Source: Propionibacteriaceae bacterium (GTDB lineage: Bacteria; Actinomycetota; Actinomycetes; Propionibacteriales; Propionibacteriaceae). From it: DNA of 12,845 nucleotides. Where the stretch lies: positions 1 through 12,845 of the forward strand of contig JAICEV010000053.1 of NCBI GenBank assembly GCA_025923975.1, given 5' to 3'. The notes below the pieces were generated by a model. It was not told the DNA's origin. It saw nothing but the letters and a program-made list of their open reading frames with translations, and made no database searches. Numbering within the stretch: the stretch's first letter is position 1; every line of letters begins with the position of its first letter. Positions 7,815-12,845 of this stretch are shown piece after piece. Both the position numbers and the translations under genes were made by a program.

Positions 7815-9103
7815 GCATCGACACCGTCGATCGGACCGCGTCGCGTCCCGAAGCGGCTCCGCTCGAAACACCTGGGAGGCGCCGCCAACGTATCTCCACG
7901 GGCATCCTCATCGCGGGCGTTGGGGTGCTGCTCCTGGTTGGCCTCGCATCCACTGATGGCAGTGCCCGATTTGCGCTGTCCGACGCATTTGATGAGGTGC
8001 AACTGCCGACTGTGACCGTGCCTGGTTTTACCACGGTCCTCGTCTGCGGGCTGCTCTGCCTCGCCGCCGCGGTCGGCTACCTGTCCGGCTCGCTGCGGGG
8101 GCGATGGCCGGTGCTGGCGGGGGCTGTGGCCGGTCTGGCGGTCGTTATGGGCTTCCTGACTTGGGCAGCGTCTGGACGTGAGTTGCCCTTTCCCGTCAGC
8201 AACCAGTTCGCAGGCACTCTGTCACTAGCCACGCCACTGGTCTTCGGTGCACTCTGCGGGGTGTTGTGCGAACGCTCAGGAATTGTCAACGTCTCGATCG
8301 AGGGCCAGTTCCTCTCGGCGGCATTCGCCGCGGCGATCGTAGGCAGCCTGACCTCGTCGGTGCCAGCGGCCTTGATCGCTGCAGTGCTGGCAGGCCTTGT
8401 CATGGCTGCATTACTTGCTGTGTTCTCGATCAACTATCTGGTCAACCAGGTGGTGCTCGGTGTCGTGCTCAACCTGCTGGCGGTCGGCGTCACGGGCTTC
8501 CTTTTTGATCAGTTGGTGGAGCCGGCATCTCTGAAGTACAACTCCGCGCCGGTGCTCGAGCCCCTCCCGATTCCCGGGCTTGCAAGCATCCCGTTCTTCG
8601 GGCGCGTGCTCTTCGAGCAGAACATTCTCGCCTATCTAGCAGCCATCTCTGTTTTCGTGGTCTGGCTGGTGCTTTACCGAACCACCTGGGGGCTGCGGAT
8701 TCGAGCAGTCGGCGAGCATCCCGAAGCGGCCGACACGGTGGGTATCAGCGTCCGGGGGATTCGTTGGTCAGCAGTGCTGGCGGGCGGTGTCTTCGGTGGG
8801 CTCGGCGGGTCCTTCTTCACACTCGCATCGACCGGCTCGTTCACCAAAGAGTTCACGGTCGGCAACGGCTTCATTGCGCTCGCCGCTGTGATCATGGGTC
8901 GCTGGCATCCGGTGCTGGCGTCGATCATGTGCCTGTTCTTCGGCTTTGTCACCCAGATGGCTTCCCAGTTACAGACACTGAGCACCCCAATGCCCAGCCA
9001 GTTCCTGTTGATCTTGCCATACGTTGCGACGATCATCGCCGTAGCCGGCTTGGTGGGCCGTGTCAGACCGCCGGCAGCCGACGGTATTCCCTATGAGAAA
9101 TAA
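7811..9103 (+). CDS. nucleoside ABC transporter permease, second subunit
   Basis: Second BPD_transp_2 permease (430 aa), expected to form the heterodimeric channel with its upstream neighbour. A 30-residue polar N-terminus precedes the first helix (about 31-48). More hydrophobic segments follow at about 73-94 and 100-120, ahead of the conserved core. Hallmarks are GIVNVSIEGQFL, LRIRAVGEHPEAADTVG (the ATPase-contact loop) and GFIALAAVIMGRWHP. The extra N-terminal helices relative to the first permease are common in this subunit. GTG 7811 has a strong Shine-Dalgarno sequence GAGGGAGG at 7797-7804 and shares the bases GTGA with the upstream stop. The last 11 bases overlap the start of cdd. Confidence 0.93.
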   Translation: MSIDTVDRTASRPEAAPLETPGRRRQRISTGILIAGVGVLLLVGLASTDGSARFALSDAFDEVQLPTVTVPGFTTVLVCGLLCLAAAVGYLSGSLRGRWPVLAGAVAGLAVVMGFLTWAASGRELPFPVSNQFAGTLSLATPLVFGALCGVLCERSGIVNVSIEGQFLSAAFAAAIVGSLTSSVPAALIAAVLAGLVMAALLAVFSINYLVNQVVLGVVLNLLAVGVTGFLFDQLVEPASLKYNSAPVLEPLPIPGLASIPFFGRVLFEQNILAYLAAISVFVVWLVLYRTTWGLRIRAVGEHPEAADTVGISVRGIRWSAVLAGGVFGGLGGSFFTLASTGSFTKEFTVGNGFIALAAVIMGRWHPVLASIMCLFFGFVTQMASQLQTLSTPMPSQFLLILPYVATIIAVAGLVGRVRPPAADGIPYEK

Positions 9104-9503
9104 CGTCGACTGGGATCGGTTACGGGCCGCAGCTCGAGACGCGAGCCGTCATGCGTACGCGCCGTACTCGCACTTTCCAGTCGGCGCGGCCGCGCTGGTT
9201 GACGACGGGCGGGTGGTGGCCGGTTGCAACGTCGAGAACGCCTCTTACGGGTTGGGCCTCTGCGCCGAATGTGGGTTGGTGTCGGCGCTGCATGCCAGTG
9301 GTGGGGGTCGGCTCGTCGCACTTGCCTGTGTCGACGGGGGCGGAGCAACGCTGCTGCCGTGCGGTCGCTGCCGGCAGTTGCTCTGGGAGCACGGTGGTGC
9401 CGAGTGCCTGATTGCTACGCCCTCCGGCGTCCTGCCGCTGAATGCGCTGTTGCCACAGGCATTCGGGCCTGACGATCTTGCCAGGGGTGATCATGAGCCT
9501 TGA
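9093..9503 (+). CDS. cdd: cytidine deaminase
   Basis: Hydrolytic deamination of cytidine and deoxycytidine to uridine and deoxyuridine in pyrimidine salvage. The 136-residue protein is the size of the small tetrameric zinc enzymes. Numbered from ATG 9093, FPVGAA (28-33) and NVENASYG (46-53) shape the nucleoside pocket. Zinc ligands are C57 in CAEC, and C90 and C93 in PCGRCRQ; E59 is the proton shuttle. CAEC in place of the more common CAER is familiar from actinobacterial enzymes. I chose ATG 9093, which overlaps the permease gene by 11 bases. An in-frame GTG at 9060 would add 11 residues not expected in the family. No clear Shine-Dalgarno sequence precedes 9093, so translation probably depends on ribosomes finishing the permease. 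The gene overlaps add by 11 bases. Confidence 0.93.
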   Translation: MRNNVDWDRLRAAARDASRHAYAPYSHFPVGAAALVDDGRVVAGCNVENASYGLGLCAECGLVSALHASGGGRLVALACVDGGGATLLPCGRCRQLLWEHGGAECLIATPSGVLPLNALLPQAFGPDDLARGDHEP

Positions 9504-10554
9504 CACCGAAGCGCTGCTAGCCTTCCCGAAGGTGTCGCTTCATGATCATCTCGATGGCGGTTTGCGGCTGCAAACGATCATTGAGCTAGCTGCGGACACG
9601 GGGCACGTGTTGCCCGCGGACAGCGCCGATGATCTTGGTCGATGGTTTGCGGACTCGGCAGACTCGGGGTCGCTGGAACGCTATCTGGCGACCTTCGCCC
9701 AGACACTTGCAGTCATGCAGACAGCGCCGAGCTTGCGGAGGGTGGCTGCCGAGTTCGTGGAGGACCTGGCCACCGATGGCGTGATCTACGGCGAGGCCCG
9801 CTGGGCGCCAGAACAGCATCTGACGGCAGGCTTGACCGCAGCACAGGCAATCGAGGCAGTTCGTGATGGCTTGGCCGAGGGAATGGCGACGTGTCGAGCG
9901 CGCGGCAACGAAATCGAGGTGCGTCAGCTGCTCACTGCTATGCGGCAGTCGGAACCGACACGGAAGATCGCCGAGCTGGCGCTGCGCTATCGCCACGACA
10001 GCGTCGCTGGTTTCGACATCGCCGGGCCGGAAAAGGGCTACCCGCCTTCGCGGTTCCTGGAGTCTTTTCAGCTACTGCGTCGCGAGGGCGTGTATTACAC
10101 GATTCACGCGGGCGAGGCCGATGGGTGCGAGTCCATCTGGGAGGCGGTGCAGGTGTGCGGAGCCAACCGCATCGGCCATGGTGTGGCGATCGTCGACGAC
10201 ATTCGGCACGACACGGTCGGCGGTGCCGCGCTCGGCGAGCTCGCGGCATACATTCTCAGTGAGCAGATTCCGCTCGAGATGTGTCCGTCGTCCAATCTGC
10301 AGACCGGCGCAGTGGTCTCGATCGCCGAGCATCCGATCTACCGGCTGGACCAGCTCGGTTACCGGGTGACAGTCAACCCCGACAACAGACTGATGAGCGC
10401 GACCACCCTCACCAGGGAGTTCGCCTTACTCGCCGAGTCATTCGACTACTCGCTCGAGGACGTACGCCGGCTGGGGATCAACGCTGCCAGCAGCGCCTTC
10501 GCGCCGGAAGGCATACGAATGGCCCTGGTTCAGCGCATTGCGACGGCCGAGTAG
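9493..10554 (+). CDS. add: adenosine deaminase
   Basis: Converts adenosine and deoxyadenosine to inosine and deoxyinosine in purine salvage. This 353-residue TIM-barrel zinc enzyme shows H17 and H19 in the HDHLDGG motif, H205 and catalytic E208 in HAGEADG, H229 in RIGHGV, MCPSSNLQTG, and metal ligand D297 in VNPDNRLMS. The second acidic residue of the TDDP motif of enterobacterial enzymes is Asn here. That is usual for actinobacterial Add proteins, as I recall them. ATG 9493 has AGGGG at 9483-9487 and overlaps cdd by 11 bases. The frame extends upstream to 9442, but the added residues lie inside cdd and match nothing in the family. It is the last gene of the operon. In many actinobacteria a thymidine phosphorylase gene sits between cdd and add, and here there is none. 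Confidence 0.94.
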   Translation: MSLDTEALLAFPKVSLHDHLDGGLRLQTIIELAADTGHVLPADSADDLGRWFADSADSGSLERYLATFAQTLAVMQTAPSLRRVAAEFVEDLATDGVIYGEARWAPEQHLTAGLTAAQAIEAVRDGLAEGMATCRARGNEIEVRQLLTAMRQSEPTRKIAELALRYRHDSVAGFDIAGPEKGYPPSRFLESFQLLRREGVYYTIHAGEADGCESIWEAVQVCGANRIGHGVAIVDDIRHDTVGGAALGELAAYILSEQIPLEMCPSSNLQTGAVVSIAEHPIYRLDQLGYRVTVNPDNRLMSATTLTREFALLAESFDYSLEDVRRLGINAASSAFAPEGIRMALVQRIATAE

Positions 10555-10599
10555 GCACCTGGCGCTGAACTGAACATCGGAAGAGGGCCGTGCCGCGCC

Positions 10600-10616
10600 G
10601 GGCTAGGGTTTAGCCC
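10600..10616 (+). promoter_or_regulatory. palindromic probable leaderless promoter of metG
   Basis: GGGCTA (10600-10605), GGGTT, then TAGCCC (10611-10616) form a perfect 6-bp inverted repeat that touches the ATG at 10617. Inside it, TAGGGT (10604-10609) fits the actinobacterial -10 pattern TANNNT at the distance that places the transcript start at or within a base of the ATG, as in leaderless genes. No good -35 is visible. AGGG at 10605-10608 could instead act as a weak Shine-Dalgarno in a longer transcript, where it would sit mostly in the hairpin loop. Confidence 0.55.
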
Positions 10617-12404
10617 ATGACTTCGCGTGTCCTGGCTGCAGTGGCGTGGCCGTACGCGAACGGCCCGCGCCACATCGGCCACGTCTCAGGCTTCGGCGTT
10701 CCCTCAGACATCTTCGCGCGCTACATGCGGATGAGCGGGCACGAGGTCTTGATGGTCTCTGGGACGGATGAGCACGGCACGCCGATCTTGGTTCAGGCCG
10801 AGCGTGAAGGGCTGAGCCCACGCGAGACTGCCGACAAGTACAACCGCGTGATCGTCAACGACCTCCGTGACCTGGGTCTGTCGTACGACCTCTTCACCCG
10901 AACCACCACACTCAACCACTATGCGGTGGTCCAAGATCTCTTTCTCGGGCTGCATCGCAATGGCTATGTGGTGCCCAGGATCACGATGGGTGCAGTAAGC
11001 CCGTCGACTGGACGAACCCTGCCGGACCGCTACATCGAAGGCACCTGCCCGATCTGCGGATATCCCAGTGCGCGCGGTGATCAATGCGACAACTGCGGCA
11101 ACCAGCTTGACCCGATCGACTTAATCAACCCCGTCTCAAGAATCAACGGCGAGACGCCTAAGTTTGTCGAAACCGAGCATTACCTCCTTGACCTTCCGGC
11201 GCTGGCGGGTTCGCTCGGGAAATGGCTGAGCTCGCGGACCGACTGGCGGCCCAATGTGCTGAAGTTCAGCCAGAACCTGCTGGAGGATCTCCGGCCGCGG
11301 GCGATCACGCGCGATCTTGACTGGGGGGTGCCGGTGCCGCTGGACGGCTGGCGCGACCAGCCGATGAAGCGGCTCTATGTGTGGTTCGACGCCGTTATTG
11401 GTTACCTCTCCGCATCGGTGGAGTGGGCCAAGCGCAGCGGCGATCCGGACGCCTGGAAGCAATGGTGGATCGATCCGGATGCGCGCGGCTACTACTTCAT
11501 GGGCAAGGACAACATCGTCTTCCACACCGTGATCTGGCCCGGGATCCTGCTCGGTCACAACGGTGAGGGTGATCATGGCGGCACAGTCGGACCGCTGGGC
11601 GAGCTTCGCTTGCCCGACGAGATCGTCTCCAGCGAGTACCTGACCATGAGCGGCTCCAAGTTCTCCACCAGCCGCGGCAAGGTCATCTACGTCGGCGATT
11701 TCCTGCGCGAGTTCGGGCCGGATGCCTTGCGCTACTTCATTGCGGTGGCGGGTCCCGAAAGCACCGACACCGATTTCACCTGGGATGAGTTTGTACGGCG
11801 CACCAACTTCGAGCTGGCCAACGAGTGGGGCAATCTAGTGAACCGCTCGATCTCCATGGCGCACCGGACCAACGGGTCAATCCCGACACCCGGGGCGTTG
11901 CTTGACGTTGATCATGAGCTGCTGCGTACTTCGCAGAATGCGTTCGACACGGTTGGCGCATTGCTGGGCCGCAACCGGTTCAAGCTCGCGATCACCGAAG
12001 CGATGCGTGTCGTCGGCGCTGCGAACAAGTACATCTCGGACACCGAGCCCTGGAAGCTCAAGGACAATCCGGAGCGGCGCGACACGGTGCTGCACACCGC
12101 GTTACAGGTCGTCTCGGACGCCAACACCCTGCTGACCCCGTTCCTGCCCCACGCTGCGCAGCAGGTTCACGAGGCGCTGGGTGGCAGCGGTGTCTGGGCG
12201 GCGCAGCCGGAGATCCGCGAAGTAACCGAAGAGGGTGGCCCGGACTATCCGGTGATCATGGGTGATTACGCCGGCGAGCTGGCACGCTGGGAGTCTCACC
12301 CGATTGGCTCAGGAACGCCGCTCCAGCAGCCAACCCCACTGTTCGCCAAGCTCGACGAAACGCTCGGCGAGACTGGCCCTGCATGGGCCCCTATCGAGCG
12401 CTGA
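10617..12404 (+). CDS. metG: methionine--tRNA ligase
   Basis: Class I aminoacyl-tRNA synthetase that charges tRNA(Met) with methionine (595 aa). The Rossmann-fold HIGH motif is HIGH at residues 19-22. A single zinc knuckle with C144, C147, C157 and C160 lies in the connective-peptide domain. The KMSKS loop reads KFSTS (348-352), a variant I associate with actinobacterial MetRS, so it is not a defect. GTDEHG (about 49-54) and the WFDAVIGYLSA helix are also typical. The alpha-helical anticodon-binding domain follows from about 380 (NEWGNLVNRS). No C-terminal EMAP-type tRNA-binding domain is present. The gene starts 62 bases after add. It appears to have its own promoter, so it is a housekeeping neighbour and not part of the nucleoside operon. 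Confidence 0.95.
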   Translation: MTSRVLAAVAWPYANGPRHIGHVSGFGVPSDIFARYMRMSGHEVLMVSGTDEHGTPILVQAEREGLSPRETADKYNRVIVNDLRDLGLSYDLFTRTTTLNHYAVVQDLFLGLHRNGYVVPRITMGAVSPSTGRTLPDRYIEGTCPICGYPSARGDQCDNCGNQLDPIDLINPVSRINGETPKFVETEHYLLDLPALAGSLGKWLSSRTDWRPNVLKFSQNLLEDLRPRAITRDLDWGVPVPLDGWRDQPMKRLYVWFDAVIGYLSASVEWAKRSGDPDAWKQWWIDPDARGYYFMGKDNIVFHTVIWPGILLGHNGEGDHGGTVGPLGELRLPDEIVSSEYLTMSGSKFSTSRGKVIYVGDFLREFGPDALRYFIAVAGPESTDTDFTWDEFVRRTNFELANEWGNLVNRSISMAHRTNGSIPTPGALLDVDHELLRTSQNAFDTVGALLGRNRFKLAITEAMRVVGAANKYISDTEPWKLKDNPERRDTVLHTALQVVSDANTLLTPFLPHAAQQVHEALGGSGVWAAQPEIREVTEEGGPDYPVIMGDYAGELARWESHPIGSGTPLQQPTPLFAKLDETLGETGPAWAPIER

Positions 12405-12414
12405 TCAACCACTC

Positions 12415-12461
12415 TCCGCCAGCGCGCGGGCGGACCTGCTGATTGTGGTACTGACAGGTCC
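12415..12461. terminator. hairpins in the convergent gap after metG
   Basis: TCCGCC (12415-12420) pairs with GGCGGA (12429-12434) across an 8-base loop. Overlapping it, GGACCTG (12432-12438) pairs with CAGGTCC (12455-12461) across 16 bases. CAGGTCC occurs again at 12478-12484. The two stems share three bases and may be alternatives. The gap lies between converging genes, where a two-way terminator is expected. No T-run supports either stem. Nothing else was recognised between 12405 and 12538. Confidence 0.4.
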
Positions 12462-12538
12462 CGTCACATCGCCGAGCCAGGTCCTAGCGTCTTTGAGTCA
12501 AGAATTTGGCAGAGTCGTCTTGTGTCGCAAGCGGATCT

Positions 12539-12845
12539 CTATCCGGGTGTCCCGTCGTGCTCTCTTTTTTTGGCGAGCTGCTGCAGTTGCCATTCATACA
12601 CGCTGGGCAGCCAATCCTTGCCGAACGTGGCCGATGGCCCGATGCGCGGGTCATCGGGAGCATGGCCATCACGCAAAGCTTGCACGTACGCGCGATCCAG
12701 TTCGATCCGTGCGCGTACCTGATCAGCTCCGCAGACGGACCCGTGACCGGGGATGAGGACATCGACGTCCTCCGCCACGCCCTCAAGCAGCCGCAGCCCA
12801 GCGAGGTAGTCCTCGATCGGATTCGCGGTGTCCAGGTCGGGGAAC
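12539..12845 (-). CDS. metallo-beta-lactamase-fold hydrolase, C-terminal part, 5' end beyond window
   Basis: The minus-strand frame is open from the right edge to a TAG at 12539-12541, about 101 codons. It reads FPDLDTANPIEDYLAGLRLL, then VDVLIPGHGSVCG. The hDhhIPGHG element is the C-terminal metal-binding His motif of the metallo-beta-lactamase superfamily. The next segment (QVRARIELDRAYVQALRDG, then DDPRI) is a C-terminal helix seen in small actinobacterial hydrolases of this fold. The catalytic HxHxDH motif would lie outside the window, so the substrate cannot be judged. The C-terminus ends in a polar Lys/Arg-rich tail (AKKREHDGTPG). The gene converges on metG. A start within the window is unlikely because family-like sequence continues to the edge. 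Confidence 0.75.
   Translation of the reverse strand, partial: FPDLDTANPIEDYLAGLRLLEGVAEDVDVLIPGHGSVCGADQVRARIELDRAYVQALRDGHAPDDPRIGPSATFGKDWLPSVYEWQLQQLAKKREHDGTPG

Noticed and set aside
9060..9092. Earlier GTG start for cytidine deaminase
   Set aside because: It would add 11 residues outside the normal family length, within permease coding sequence; ATG 9093 also fits the recurrent 11-base overlap.
9442..9492. Earlier start for adenosine deaminase
   Set aside because: The extra residues are an out-of-frame reading of cdd; ATG 9493 has a proper Shine-Dalgarno sequence.
11658..11672. KFSTS instead of KMSKS in MetRS as a defect
   Set aside because: Actinobacterial MetRS proteins commonly have KFS-type loops, and all other motifs are intact.
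12555..12576. T-run in the sequence GCTCTCTTTTTTTGG as a + strand terminator for metG
   Set aside because: It is inside the minus-strand hydrolase gene, where it encodes the AKKRE tail, and no stem sits directly before it.
12262..12756. 164-codon + strand open frame running from within metG to the right
   Set aside because: Its first part is a shifted reading of metG and its last part is antisense to the metallo-beta-lactamase-fold gene; it shows no domain.
1..12845. CRISPR arrays, transposase genes, tRNA or rRNA genes, integration sites
   Set aside because: No regularly spaced repeats, insertion-sequence ends, transposase-like frames or cloverleaf-like segments were seen; coding density leaves little room for them.

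Overview
The window comes from a high-G+C Gram-positive bacterium, most likely an actinomycete (Actinomycetota). The evidence is strong G/C bias at third codon positions, frequent GTG starts, a KFSTS-type MetRS, a CAEC-type cytidine deaminase, a probable leaderless TANNNT promoter at metG, and a lipoprotein-type nucleoside-binding protein. A propionate-using group such as Propionibacteriales would fit the stand-alone methylmalonyl-CoA mutase subunit, but I cannot fix the genus.

Layout. Ten of the eleven genes lie on the + strand. (1) 2-2436: a phosphotransferase (APH-fold) gene cut by the left edge, then a stand-alone methylmalonyl-CoA mutase large subunit. (2) 2502-3722: an M20D amidohydrolase, preceded by two small hairpins. 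(3) 3723-3906: a 184-base non-coding gap that probably carries the promoter and operator-like inverted repeats of the next operon. (4) 3907-10554: a compact nucleoside uptake and salvage operon. Its genes are a BmpA/PnrA-type lipoprotein, a double-NBD ATPase, two permeases, cytidine deaminase (cdd) and adenosine deaminase (add). (5) 10617-12404: methionyl-tRNA synthetase (metG), with a palindromic promoter touching its start codon. (6) 12405-12538: a convergent gap with hairpins. (7) Complement of 12539 to the right edge: the C-terminal part of a metallo-beta-lactamase-fold hydrolase.

How the genes work together. The lipoprotein should capture nucleosides outside the membrane, and the ATPase with its two permeases should import them. 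Cdd then converts (deoxy)cytidine to (deoxy)uridine, and Add converts (deoxy)adenosine to (deoxy)inosine. Gene ends overlap or nearly touch throughout this block (7-base gap, then 11-, 4-, 11- and 11-base overlaps), which implies co-transcription and translational coupling. The nucleoside phosphorylases needed for the next step (DeoA, PNP) are not in the window. The amidohydrolase and mutase lie upstream on the same strand but are separated by gaps with hairpins, so a functional link to nucleoside use is only inference.

I do not see a clearly undescribed system. The window is mainly a well-known type of transport and salvage locus. The points of interest are the regulatory palindromes, the absence of deoA, the mutase subunit without a visible cobalamin-binding partner, and the repeated 11-base gene overlaps.
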